From: VAYN01 sp963702075
Lineage (GTDB): Bacteria > Actinomycetota > Thermoleophilia > Solirubrobacterales > 70-9
DNA: 64,000 nucleotides
NCBI GenBank assembly: GCA_963702075.1
Contig: OY969703.1
Span: forward strand, 186,001 to 250,000
Direction of reading: 5' to 3'
Shown: piece after piece, positions 32,745 to 41,329 of the stretch
Numbering within the stretch: the stretch's first letter is position 1
Layout of the letters: each line of letters begins with the position of its first letter
Position numbers and translations under genes: made by a program
Notes under the pieces: generated by a model
Told to the model about the DNA's origin: nothing
The model's database searches: none
The model's input: the letters and a program-made list of their open reading frames with translations, nothing else

Positions 32745-33959
32745 GTGGTCGGCGACGAAAGGGGACTTACGGAAAACGGGACTGAACAGCAAGGGGTCGC
32801 GAGCGTCGATCTCCGCGGAGTGACCAAGCGATTCGAGAGCCTGACCGCGGTCGACAACCTCAGCCTGGAGCTGGCACGGGGCGAGTTCTTCACCCTGCTC
32901 GGCCCGAGCGGCTGCGGCAAGACGACGACGTTGCGGATGATCGCCGGCTTCGAGCGGCCGACCAGCGGCGAAGTCCGGATCGAGGGCGAGGACGTGGCGC
33001 AGCTGCCGCCGCACAAGCGACCGACCAACACCGTCTTCCAGAGCTACGCGCTCTTCCCCCACCTCAGCGTCAAGGACAACGTCGCCTTCGGGCTGAAGCG
33101 CAAGAAGGTCTCCAAGGACGAGTGCAGGCAGCGGGTCGAGGCCGAGCTCGAGCGCGTCGGCCTCGCCGCCGAGGGCAACCGGCGCCCGTCGCAGCTCTCC
33201 GGCGGGATGCAGCAGCGCGTCGCCCTGGCGCGGGCGCTGGTCAACCTGCCGAAGGTCCTCCTCCTCGACGAGCCGCTCGGGGCGCTCGACCTGAAGCTGC
33301 GCAAGGAACTGCAGGTGGAGCTGAAGCGGATCCAACGCGACGTCGGCATCACCTTCGTCTACGTCACCCACGACCAGGAGGAGGCGCTGACGATGAGCGA
33401 CCGGATCGCGGTGATGAACCGCGGCCGGGTCGAGCAGGTTGCGGTGCCCGAGGAGGTCTACGACCGCCCCGCCACCACCTTCGTCGCCGGCTTCATCGGC
33501 GTCTCCAACCTGATGCCGGCCACGGTCACCGGCAGCCACGAGGTGAAGCTCGACCAGGGGCAGACGATTTCCACGCCGACCGACGGCTTTGCGCCCGGCG
33601 ACCGCTGCCACGCTGTCGTGCGGCCGGAGAAGCTGCGGGTCGAGCTCGGCGAAAACAGCAACGACGGCTCCGGCCAGACGCGGGTCGAGGGGGTCGTCGC
33701 CAGCTCGCTCTACCTCGGCACCGCAACCCAGATCGCAGTCGATCTCGGCAAGGACACGCGGATGACTGTTCTCGTCCCCAACGCCGACGAGGCCGACCGG
33801 CAGCGCCTGCCCGGCGGCGGCGCCCGGGTCGCGCTCAGCTGGGAGCCCGAGCACATGCACCTTGTCCGCGAGTCGCCCGATGGAGGGAAGGCGACCCGCA
33901 CCATCGGCGGCGCCGGCGCCGCCGACCAGTCACAACTGGAAACCACCCACGGAGGTTGA
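32745..33959 (+). CDS. potA: Spermidine/putrescine ABC transporter ATPase
   Basis: A 404-residue ABC ATPase. Walker A is GPSGCGKTT, the Q-loop FQSYALFPHLSV, the signature LSGGMQQR, Walker B VLLLDEPLGALD and the H-loop VYVTHDQEEAL. The C-terminal TOBE domain (about residues 245-380) is typical of PotA/CysA-like importers. It starts at GTG and is the first gene of potADBC, providing energy for polyamine uptake. It lies 13 bp downstream of the UspA gene, so the permease, Usp and pot genes could be one transcript. Confidence 0.93.
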   Translation: MVGDERGLTENGTEQQGVASVDLRGVTKRFESLTAVDNLSLELARGEFFTLLGPSGCGKTTTLRMIAGFERPTSGEVRIEGEDVAQLPPHKRPTNTVFQSYALFPHLSVKDNVAFGLKRKKVSKDECRQRVEAELERVGLAAEGNRRPSQLSGGMQQRVALARALVNLPKVLLLDEPLGALDLKLRKELQVELKRIQRDVGITFVYVTHDQEEALTMSDRIAVMNRGRVEQVAVPEEVYDRPATTFVAGFIGVSNLMPATVTGSHEVKLDQGQTISTPTDGFAPGDRCHAVVRPEKLRVELGENSNDGSGQTRVEGVVASSLYLGTATQIAVDLGKDTRMTVLVPNADEADRQRLPGGGARVALSWEPEHMHLVRESPDGGKATRTIGGAGAADQSQLETTHGG

Positions 33960-33965
33960 TGGCAG

Positions 33966-35129
33966 ATGGTCAGCAGAGGTAAGGACCCACGAAGGATCAC
34001 CGCCCTGCTTGCGGTCCTGGTCGCGGCGGGGGTGCTGGCCCTCGGGCTCGCTGCCTGCGGTGGCGGCAGCAGCGGGGGAATCAACGGCAACGACACCGAA
34101 TCCGAAGAAGTCAAGCTCGAAAAGAAGGCCTCGGGGGACATGACGATCTCCAACTGGCCGCTCTACATCGACAAGCAGACCGTCCCCGACTTCCAAAAGG
34201 AAACCGGCCTCTCGGTCAAGTACATCGAAGACGTCAACGCCAACGAAGAGTTCTTCGCGAAGATGGACCCGCTCCTCAAACAGGGCGAATCGGGTGGCCG
34301 CAGCCTCTTCGTCGTCACCGACTGGATGGCGAACAAAATGCACGAACTCGGCTACCTGCAGAACTTCGACAAGTCGGCGCTGCCGAACTTCGAAAAGAAC
34401 CTCGTCTCGAACCTGAAAGAACCGTCGTACGACCCGAAGCGCGAATTCAGCGCTCCGTGGCAGAGCGGGATGACCGGAATCATCGTCCGCAAAGACCTGG
34501 CTCCTGACGTGAGGTCGATCTGCGACCTCTTCGACCCGAAATACAAGGGCAAGGTCGAGATGCTGAACGAACTCCGCGACACGGTGCCGCTGGTGATGAA
34601 GTGCCTCGGCATCGATCCGAGCAAAGCCAGCGAAGCCGACTGGATGAAGGCGATCGAAAAAATCAAGGGCGCCACCGAATCCGGGCAGATCCGCCGCTTT
34701 ACCGGCAACGACTACGGCGCCGACCTGACCAGCGGCAACGCGGTCGCGGTGATCGGCTGGTCGGGCGACGCGGTCCAGCTGCAGGCCGATAACCCGAACA
34801 TCGAATGGCGGATGCCGACCGAGGGCTGCATCCTCTGGTCGGACAACATGGTGATCCCGATCGGCGCGCCGAACCCGACCGCGGCCGAGGAATGGATCAA
34901 CTACGTCTACGAACCTAAAAACGAGGCGCAGATCGAGGCCTACGTGAACTACGTCAGCCCGGTCGAACACGTCAAAGAAATCCTGCTCAAGGAAGAACCT
35001 GAAATCGCCAAGAACCAGCTGATCTTCCCGAGCAAGTCGTTCACGAAGAACTGCACCATCCAACCGTCGCCAAGCGGCGAAGAAGAACAGAACCTCAACC
35101 GCGCCTTCAACGCGGTGCTCAACGGCTGA
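33966..35129 (+). CDS. potD: Spermidine/putrescine-binding lipoprotein
   Basis: A 387-residue extracytoplasmic solute-binding protein with a lipoprotein signal (basic SRGKDPRR, hydrophobic stretch, lipobox LAAC with Cys31). The mature part matches PotD/PotF-like proteins: MTISNWPLYIDKQTVPDFQK, then YIEDVNANEEFFAKM, and the acidic/aromatic polyamine pocket region IGWSGDAVQLQADNP. It delivers polyamine to PotBC. It starts 6 bp after potA. Spermidine versus putrescine preference cannot be read. Confidence 0.92.
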   Translation: MVSRGKDPRRITALLAVLVAAGVLALGLAACGGGSSGGINGNDTESEEVKLEKKASGDMTISNWPLYIDKQTVPDFQKETGLSVKYIEDVNANEEFFAKMDPLLKQGESGGRSLFVVTDWMANKMHELGYLQNFDKSALPNFEKNLVSNLKEPSYDPKREFSAPWQSGMTGIIVRKDLAPDVRSICDLFDPKYKGKVEMLNELRDTVPLVMKCLGIDPSKASEADWMKAIEKIKGATESGQIRRFTGNDYGADLTSGNAVAVIGWSGDAVQLQADNPNIEWRMPTEGCILWSDNMVIPIGAPNPTAAEEWINYVYEPKNEAQIEAYVNYVSPVEHVKEILLKEEPEIAKNQLIFPSKSFTKNCTIQPSPSGEEEQNLNRAFNAVLNG

Positions 35130-35133
35130 GGCG

Positions 35134-35982
35134 ATGAGACGCCGGGTCGCTCCCTACCTCTTGCTCGGGCCGGGAGCGGCCTGGCTGCTTCTGTTCTTCG
35201 TAGTTCCCCTCTACTACCTGGCCGAACTTTCGCTCAACGCCGGCGTCTTCGGCTCCTACCACTTCGACTGGCACTGGGCCAACTACGACGAAGCGCTGTC
35301 GCTCTACGACACCCAGTTCGTGCGCTCGTTCATCTACGCGGGGCTGGCGACGCTGTTCGCGCTGCTGCTCGCCTATCCGCTGGCCTACACGATCGCCTTC
35401 AAGGCGGGGCGCTGGCGCAACGTGATGCTGTTCGCGGTGGTCGCCCCGTTCTTCACCACCTACCTGATCCGGACTCTGGCCTGGGAGACGATCCTCTCCG
35501 ACCAGAGCCCGGTGGTGAAGGTGCTCGACTTCCTCGGCCTGGCGCCGGAAGGGCACGTGCTGGCGACCGGCGGCGCCGTGATCGCCGGCCTCACCTACAA
35601 CTTCCTCCCCTTCATGGTGCTGCCGATCTATGCCAGCCTCGAGCGGATCGACAAGCGGCTGATCGAGGCCGGCAAGGACCTCTACGCCTCCGCCTCGCAG
35701 ACCTTCTTCCGGGTGACCCTGCCGCTCTCGGCGCCGGGGGTCGTGGCGGGGACGCTGCTCACCTTCATTCCCGCTTCCGGCGACTACGTCAACGCCCAGT
35801 TCCTCGGCAGCGCCAGCAACCAGATGATCGGCAACGTGATCCAGTCGCTCTACCTCAAACAGTCCGATTACCCGGCGGCGGCGGCGCTCTCCTTCGTGCT
35901 GATGGCGGCGATCCTGGTCCTCGTCCTGATCTACATCCGCTTCGCCGGCTCGGAGGCGCTGATGGGTGAGGAGGCGGTCTGA
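35134..35982 (+). CDS. potB: Polyamine ABC transporter permease, PotB-like
   Basis: A 282-residue membrane subunit with about six helices and a BPD_transp_1 core. The EAA-type loop is LIEAGKDLYASASQTFFRVTLP. N-terminal sequence LLLGPGAAWLLLFFVVPLYY is typical of PotB/PotH. It lies four bases after potD and overlaps potC by one base (TGATG), giving tight stoichiometric coupling with the partner permease. Confidence 0.92.
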   Translation: MRRRVAPYLLLGPGAAWLLLFFVVPLYYLAELSLNAGVFGSYHFDWHWANYDEALSLYDTQFVRSFIYAGLATLFALLLAYPLAYTIAFKAGRWRNVMLFAVVAPFFTTYLIRTLAWETILSDQSPVVKVLDFLGLAPEGHVLATGGAVIAGLTYNFLPFMVLPIYASLERIDKRLIEAGKDLYASASQTFFRVTLPLSAPGVVAGTLLTFIPASGDYVNAQFLGSASNQMIGNVIQSLYLKQSDYPAAAALSFVLMAAILVLVLIYIRFAGSEALMGEEAV

Positions 35983-36857
35983 TGAGCGGCCGCGGCGGGG
36001 GCGCCTGGCGCTGGCTGCGCGAGCACGCGGTCGCGATCGTCGGGGTCCTGGTCGTCCTCTACATGCTGATCCCGATCGTCGTCATCTTCGCCTTCTCGTT
36101 CAACGATCCGGCCGGCCGCTACAACTTCACCTGGGTCGGCTTCACCCTCGACCACTGGACCAACGCCTTCGGGATCCCGGAGCTGAACGAAGCGCTGCTG
36201 ACGAGCCTGAAACTTGCGTTCCTGGCGACGCTGATCTCGACCGTGATCGGGACCCTGATGGCGCTGGCGCTGGTCCGCTACGAGTTCTTCGGCCGCCGCG
36301 CCGCCAACTTCCTGATCGTGATCCCGATGGCGACGCCCGAGGTGGTGATGGGCTCGGCCCTGCTCTCCTTCTTCCTCCTCATCGGCACCTTCTCCCTCGG
36401 CTTCGAAACGCTGCTGATCGCCCACGTCATGTTCTGCATCAGCTTCGTAGTCGTCGTCGTTCGCTCGCGCCTGATCGGATTCGACCGCAACCTCGAGGAG
36501 GCGGCGAAGGATCTGGGAGCGAGCCCCCTCACCACCTTCCGCCTGGTCACCCTCCCCCTGATCATGCCCGGCATCTTCGGCGCCGCCATGCTCGCCTTCG
36601 CCCTCTCCATAGACGACTTCGTCATCTCCAACTTCAACTCCGGCACCACCGTCACCTTCCCCCTCTACATCTTCGGCGCCGCCCAACGAGGCATCCCCGT
36701 AGAGGTCAACGTGATCGCGATGATCCTCTTCTTCTTCACCTGCGCCACCATGGGCTTCGCCACCTGGCAGCAGCGGCGGGCGGAAAAGATGACTTCGGTT
36801 AGACCTGAACAGGAGACGGCGATCGGGGTCCCTGCTGGTGCTACGGCGGCGACTTAG
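35982..36857 (+). CDS. potC: Polyamine ABC transporter permease, PotC-like
   Basis: A 291-residue permease partner of PotB, with about six helices. The EAA loop is LEEAAKDLGASPLTTFRLVTLP and a conserved PotC/PotI segment is LAFALSIDDFVISNFNSG. It is the last gene of the importer operon; the next gene is convergent and of different base composition, with about 48 bp between them. Confidence 0.92.
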   Translation: MSGRGGGAWRWLREHAVAIVGVLVVLYMLIPIVVIFAFSFNDPAGRYNFTWVGFTLDHWTNAFGIPELNEALLTSLKLAFLATLISTVIGTLMALALVRYEFFGRRAANFLIVIPMATPEVVMGSALLSFFLLIGTFSLGFETLLIAHVMFCISFVVVVVRSRLIGFDRNLEEAAKDLGASPLTTFRLVTLPLIMPGIFGAAMLAFALSIDDFVISNFNSGTTVTFPLYIFGAAQRGIPVEVNVIAMILFFFTCATMGFATWQQRRAEKMTSVRPEQETAIGVPAGATAAT

Positions 36858-36905
36858 TTAGATTCACCTAACGAAACTACACCGGGCAGCGAAGCAACTC
36901 GGCTT

Positions 36906-37805
36906 CTACGTTTCTTCTTCGTCGTTTGAAAGAGCTTCCATATCCGTAGTGTCGCCAGCCACAGCTGGTTCGGGTCCGCGGTTCTCTTTTTTACTGACCT
37001 CCGGATCGTCTGTATCCGAGGTCTCATTGGCATGTGCTTGCTCGATCTCACGCCGCACACGAGGTCTATCCGCCTTGTAACGACCGTGGGTTGCCCAACT
37101 CACTGGTCGCCGAAGATGACGAATAATCTCCTCCACCGCCGGATCCCCTCCAGCCCGATCTTGGTAGATCATAAGCTCGTGCAGAGCAAGATCGAGGTCC
37201 CGGATGAACCCTGCAGGTAGATGGTCTTCCTGATGGTGCAGGAAACGGATCTGCCGGCGTAGGTCGTCCATACCATCGACGATCTGGGCTAGCACCCGCT
37301 CTTGCTCATTCCCCTGTCCTAATTTCTGGACTGACATCGAAGCAGCAATAGGTGAATCCACCTCGCCGTCCAATGCCTCTTTCAGGTGCTGAGTAATTTG
37401 CTCTTGGCACGCCGCGGCACTTTTCAAACTGGTTGGATCAAAGAAGATGGTACGCATCTGAGCAATGTCAAAGGGAAGCTTCTCCCCCTCTTGTGCAATC
37501 AGCACAGTGGGTGATTGAGCCGTGTGGCGAATGGCCATCTCATAGTAGACGTTGGGATTCGCGTCGGTGAGATCCACCACAGCCGCTCGTGCACCCACCA
37601 CATGTTCGATCACCTGGCGGGTTATTTGACCCGGTTTTGCAATTTTGTCAGCCCGGATCGTGGTCAGCTCAACAGCCTCCGCCGCAGGGCTGACGATGTA
37701 CTCCAAGATTCCGTCGGAACGTTCGCGGACCTCGCTGCCCTCAGGTCCGATGGGGGCAATAAAGAAGCACTCGTCCTGAAGATCTGGGAGTTGTTCGGAA
37801 GGCAT
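36906..37805 (-). CDS. Nucleoside deoxyribosyltransferase/TIR-like fold protein, horizontally acquired
   Basis: A 299-residue soluble protein. The first 150 residues match a nucleotide-processing Rossmann-like fold related to nucleoside 2-deoxyribosyltransferases and TIR-like effectors: CFFIAPIGPEGSEVRERSD, TIRADKIAKPGQITRQVIEH, and the motif DLTDANPNVYYEMAIRH with a candidate catalytic Glu. The rest (about 165-299) is helical and acidic, without a recognised domain. Base composition is clearly lower than its neighbours (37381-37440 has 30 G/C of 60). It interrupts the polyamine locus, pointing to horizontal insertion. Such domains occur as defence-system effectors, but nothing around it forms a known system. 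Confidence 0.6.
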   Translation of the reverse strand: MPSEQLPDLQDECFFIAPIGPEGSEVRERSDGILEYIVSPAAEAVELTTIRADKIAKPGQITRQVIEHVVGARAAVVDLTDANPNVYYEMAIRHTAQSPTVLIAQEGEKLPFDIAQMRTIFFDPTSLKSAAACQEQITQHLKEALDGEVDSPIAASMSVQKLGQGNEQERVLAQIVDGMDDLRRQIRFLHHQEDHLPAGFIRDLDLALHELMIYQDRAGGDPAVEEIIRHLRRPVSWATHGRYKADRPRVRREIEQAHANETSDTDDPEVSKKENRGPEPAVAGDTTDMEALSNDEEET

Positions 37806-37807
37806 TT

Positions 37808-37819
37808 GTTCTTAAGAAC
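37808..37819. promoter_or_regulatory. Perfect 12-bp palindrome before the NDT-like gene
   Basis: GTTCTTAAGAAC, ending two bases before the ATG of the minus-strand gene. Its position fits an operator overlapping a leaderless start or the -10 region. A partial copy (gttctt) occurs at 37910. Confidence 0.5.
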
Positions 37820-37932
37820 CAGTAGCGGCGTCGCGAGGGCGGACAAGCTAAGTGGAGAATGGCCGCAACGCAATACTTAAAAGTGAAGGATTTGTCGAAC
37901 ACACCAGTTCTTCTTACCAACATGCTGACCTA

Positions 37933-39333
37933 TCAACGCCCGATGTGGAAGCCGATCAACTCGGGGACTTTCGCCACGGCTGAGGCGACCTGGCCGGGGT
38001 GGTGGCCTTCCATCTCTGCTTCCTCTTTTTTCTCGATCGCGTAGCGGATCGATTCGCCGCCTAGCCAGTGGAAGGGCTCGGGGGGAACGCGGGGGGTCTT
38101 GGCGTCTACGAATGCCAGTTGGGTGTGGGCGTCTTCTTGGTTGAGGGCTAGGGAGGCGAGGGTGCGGCCGACCATGTTGCTCGGGCCGACGCCGTTGCCG
38201 GTATAGCCGGCGGCTACGAACGCGTTGCCTTGGCCGAGGGTGCTGACGGCGGGGAGGTGGGTCGGGGAGGCGTCGATCGGGCCGCCCCAGGCGTGGGTGA
38301 TGCGGCGGCCGCGCAGCTGGGGGAAATAGTCGTGGAGATGGTCGGCGGCGGCGGCGATGACGGCGGCGTCTAGCTCGGCGCGGCCGTGCGTCCTCGCGCC
38401 CATCGCGATCCGGCCGCCGCCCCAGCCGAAGGCGATGCGGCCGTCCTTGGTGGTGCGGAAGTAGTGGAGGAGCGCGCGTGAGTCGGTGATGCACTCACCG
38501 CCGGTCCAGCCCAGCTCATCGAGCACGTCGGGCACCGGCTCGGTGAGGACGATGTGGGAGGAAGCGACGGTGAGCCGACCGCGCAGCGGGCCGTGGCGGC
38601 CCTTGGCGGCGCTGCCGATCGCCAGAACGCCGCGGGCGGCGCGGACCGAGCCGCCGTCGGTGCGGGCTCCGACGGCGTCGCCTGCCTCACGGAACGAGCG
38701 CACCGGCGATCGCTCGAAGATCTCCACCCCCGCGGCCAGCAGCTGCTCGCGCAGGCCGATCGCCAGCCGCGCCGGTTGCACCGTCGCCGAAGTCGCCGAC
38801 TCGGCACCGGCACGGAAGGCCGGGGAGTTGCAGCGTTCGGCGACCTCGCCCCGGCTCAGCGGTCGCAGCATCTCCGGCACACCGAACTCCCGGCAGGCCT
38901 CGACGGCGTCGAGCCAGCCGCAGTCGTGGGCGGGCGCGGTCGAAACCTGCACGTAGCCGGCGGGGCGGAGCCAGGCATCGACTCCCTGCTCCCTGCAGAA
39001 GCTGCCGATTCTGTCGACCGCCGCCTGGGCCGCGTGCGCCGTCGCTAGCGCGGCCTCCGCCCCCCAGCGGGCGCGCATCGAGGCGAGGGAGAACCACATC
39101 GCGTTGCAGAAGCCGCCGTTGCGGCCGCTGGGCCCGCGCCCGCAGACCTCCTCGGCCTCGAGCAGGACGATCCGCGCGTCCGGCTCGAGCGCTTTCGCGT
39201 ACCAGGCGGTCCACATGCCGGTGTAGCCGCCGCCGACGACGAGGACATCGGCCTCGCGGTCGCCGGCGAGCGCGGCCCGGGGGACAACGGTGCCGGCCTC
39301 CTCGATCCAATAGCCAAGGCGGGTGTGGCGCAT
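37933..39333 (-). CDS. FAD-dependent amine oxidoreductase (DAO family, PuuB-like)
   Basis: A 466-residue FAD-dependent oxidase/dehydrogenase of the D-amino acid oxidase family. It has an N-terminal ADP-binding fold VLVVGGGYTGMWTAWYAKAL, then EAEEVCGRGPSGRNGGF as in gamma-glutamylputrescine oxidase (PuuB/OrdL) relatives, and a C-terminal flavin segment AAGYTGNGVGPSNMVG. It may oxidise a polyamine or its gamma-glutamyl adduct. The frame stays open far upstream, but similarity starts at ATG 39333 (MRHTRLGYW), which leaves a 108-bp divergent promoter with the decarboxylase gene. No glutamylpolyamine synthetase lies in the window, so the substrate is uncertain. Confidence 0.85.
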   Translation of the reverse strand: MRHTRLGYWIEEAGTVVPRAALAGDREADVLVVGGGYTGMWTAWYAKALEPDARIVLLEAEEVCGRGPSGRNGGFCNAMWFSLASMRARWGAEAALATAHAAQAAVDRIGSFCREQGVDAWLRPAGYVQVSTAPAHDCGWLDAVEACREFGVPEMLRPLSRGEVAERCNSPAFRAGAESATSATVQPARLAIGLREQLLAAGVEIFERSPVRSFREAGDAVGARTDGGSVRAARGVLAIGSAAKGRHGPLRGRLTVASSHIVLTEPVPDVLDELGWTGGECITDSRALLHYFRTTKDGRIAFGWGGGRIAMGARTHGRAELDAAVIAAAADHLHDYFPQLRGRRITHAWGGPIDASPTHLPAVSTLGQGNAFVAAGYTGNGVGPSNMVGRTLASLALNQEDAHTQLAFVDAKTPRVPPEPFHWLGGESIRYAIEKKEEAEMEGHHPGQVASAVAKVPELIGFHIGR

Positions 39334-39428
39334 CCATCGATTCTCCAGGACGGGCACCTTCGGGACCGGATAAAGATCGGCAGCGAGTTTGTCCAAGGCT
39401 CCGTAATAAGGCCGAACCAGCCGACCCG

Positions 39429-39434
39429 TAGACT
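39429..39434 (+). promoter_or_regulatory. Leaderless -10 box of the decarboxylase gene
   Basis: TAGACT lies seven bases before the ATG at 39442, the spacing expected when transcription starts at the first base of the start codon. The same pattern recurs at other genes of this window. Confidence 0.45.
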
Positions 39435-39441
39435 CGGCTCG

Positions 39442-40911
39442 ATGTCCGATCCCGGTCAGGACTCGACTCCCTACGTCGATGCCCTGCTCGCCTATTCCGA
39501 GCTCGAGACGGGGCGCTTCCAGGTCCCCGGCCATAAGGGCGGCCTCGGTGCCGACCCGGCGATGACCGAGCTGGTCGGCAAGGTGGGACTGCGTAACGAC
39601 GTGCCCTCGGTCACCGAAGGCGTCGACATCGGCCCCGAACCGACCCCTTTCCAGCAGGCGCAAGACCTCGCCGCCGAGGCCTGGGGGGCGGCTCTCTCCT
39701 GGTTTCTCACCAACGGCGCTTCGCAAGGGAACCACGCCGCCTGCATGGCGCTCGCCCACCTCGGCAGTCGGGTGGTGATCCAGCGCAACGTCCACTCCTC
39801 GGTGATCGACGGGATGGTCCTGAGCGGCATGCGCCCGACTTTCGTCGCACCCGAGCTCGACCCCGAGCTGGGAATCGCCCACGGGCTGACGCCCGACTCG
39901 CTGGCGGCGGCGCTGGACGAGACCCCCGGCGCAGTCGCGGCGATGGTGGTCAGCCCCACCTACTTCGGCGCCTGCGCCGACGTCGGCGCGCTCGCCGAAG
40001 TGGCGCACTCGCGCGGGGTGCCGCTGGTGGCCGACGAGGCCTGGGGCGCTCACCTCCACTTCAGCCCCGAGCTGCCGGCCGACGCCCTCTCTTCGGGCGC
40101 CGACCTCGTCACCTCCTCGACCCACAAGATCGTCGGCGCCCTGACCCAGGCGGCGATGCTCCATCTCGGCCGCGGCGGCCGCATCGACGCCGCGATCGTC
40201 GACCGCTGCGTCAGCCTGGTCGAGACGACCAGCCCCAGCGGCCTCCTCTCCGGCTCGCTCGACGCGCAGCGGCGGCAGATGTACGTCCACGGCGAGGAGC
40301 TGCTCGACAAGGCGCTGGCGGCGATCGCGAAGACGCGCGAGCGGATCCGCGAGATCCCCGGCCTCGACGTCCTCGACGAGCGCCTGGTCGGCCACCCCGG
40401 CGTCGCCGGCTGGGACCCGCTGCGGCTGGGGATCGACGTGCGCGAGACCGGCTCGAGCGCCCAGCGCCTCTGGAAAGCCGCCTTTCACACCGCCAACCTC
40501 GACCTCGAGCTCTACTCGGGCAACGTCGTGGTCGCGATCTTCGGGGTCGGCGAGGATCCGGAGGCGGCTGGCGAGCGGTTGGTCGCGGGGTTGCGGACGG
40601 CAGTCAACGAGCTGGAGGAGACGCCGGGGGAGCCGGACGAGAAGCTGGCGCCGGCCCCGCCCTGGGGCGAGCTGGTACTGACGCCGCGCGAAGCGTTTCT
40701 TGGGCCACAGGAAGTGGTCCCCTTCGATGCCGCCGCCGGGCGCATCGCGGCCGAGGGTCTGGCTGCCTATCCGCCTGGGATCCCGAACGTTCTTCCGGGC
40801 GAGCGGCTCACCGCCGAGACGCTCGACTTCATTCGCGAAAGCGTGGCGCACGGGGGCTATGTCCGCGGCGGCTCGGACCGCGGGTTGAAGACCCTGCGCG
40901 TCGCCAAATGA
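39442..40911 (+). CDS. Orn/Lys/Arg decarboxylase (SpeA-like, PLP-dependent)
   Basis: A 489-residue fold-type I PLP decarboxylase of the short bacterial arginine/lysine/ornithine group (Bacillus SpeA length). The N-terminal RFQVPGHKGGLGADP motif is diagnostic, the PLP lysine is in SSTHKIVGALTQ, and the cofactor Asp is in LVADEAWGAHLHF. A C-terminal Orn/Arg/Lys decarboxylase domain follows (about 370-489, with AYPPGIPNVLPGE). It would produce agmatine, cadaverine or putrescine, linking amino acid metabolism to the neighbouring polyamine uptake and breakdown genes. ATG 39442 is chosen over an open upstream frame because TAGACT precedes it. Confidence 0.87.
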   Translation: MSDPGQDSTPYVDALLAYSELETGRFQVPGHKGGLGADPAMTELVGKVGLRNDVPSVTEGVDIGPEPTPFQQAQDLAAEAWGAALSWFLTNGASQGNHAACMALAHLGSRVVIQRNVHSSVIDGMVLSGMRPTFVAPELDPELGIAHGLTPDSLAAALDETPGAVAAMVVSPTYFGACADVGALAEVAHSRGVPLVADEAWGAHLHFSPELPADALSSGADLVTSSTHKIVGALTQAAMLHLGRGGRIDAAIVDRCVSLVETTSPSGLLSGSLDAQRRQMYVHGEELLDKALAAIAKTRERIREIPGLDVLDERLVGHPGVAGWDPLRLGIDVRETGSSAQRLWKAAFHTANLDLELYSGNVVVAIFGVGEDPEAAGERLVAGLRTAVNELEETPGEPDEKLAPAPPWGELVLTPREAFLGPQEVVPFDAAAGRIAAEGLAAYPPGIPNVLPGERLTAETLDFIRESVAHGGYVRGGSDRGLKTLRVAK

Positions 40912-40949
40912 ACACTTAGGTTCTTTTATTTAGATAACGTTTTTTAACC

Positions 40950-41282
40950 ATGAAACGAATACTTGCAGTTGGTATGACCGCCGCCCTCGTTGCCCTGTTC
41001 CCCGCCGGAGCCAGTGCAACCGCCGGACTCTCGAAGGCAGAAGCGAAGGCAGCTTCAACCGGTGCGCTGCAGCGGTACTACGGCGACACCTGGCGTTATG
41101 GAACGCACAAAGAAGTCGGGTACGGCAGCCGCATCAGTCGAACCCGCTGGGCGCTCTCCTACCAGTTCGAATATGAACCGGGGCAAGCCTGTTATGGCGA
41201 AGTCGTCGCCTGGCGGGGGCACTACGGCCGCATCTTCACCGATGTCCGTCCCAACCAGGAACTGAGTTCTCCCTGTCTCTGA
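40950..41282 (+). CDS. Small secreted protein of unknown function
   Basis: A 110-residue protein with a clear signal peptide (KRILAVGMTAALVALFPAGASA). The mature part is rich in aromatic and charged residues, with two cysteines (in QACYGEV and at the C terminus SSPCL) that could form a disulfide. It matches no family I recognise. The AT-rich leader (40915-40949, e.g. ttctTTTATTTAGATAACG) contrasts with the surrounding GC and probably contains its promoter. It ends 47 bp before the next gene. Confidence 0.6.
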   Translation: MKRILAVGMTAALVALFPAGASATAGLSKAEAKAASTGALQRYYGDTWRYGTHKEVGYGSRISRTRWALSYQFEYEPGQACYGEVVAWRGHYGRIFTDVRPNQELSSPCL

Positions 41283-41329
41283 GTTCGCTGGTCAGCTGGC
41301 CGCCGTAGGCGATCCACTAGGTTGTCGCG

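Noticed and set aside
39334..40851. Long 5' extension of the FAD oxidoreductase frame
   Set aside because: It is antisense to the decarboxylase gene and has no oxidoreductase features before MRHTRLGYW.
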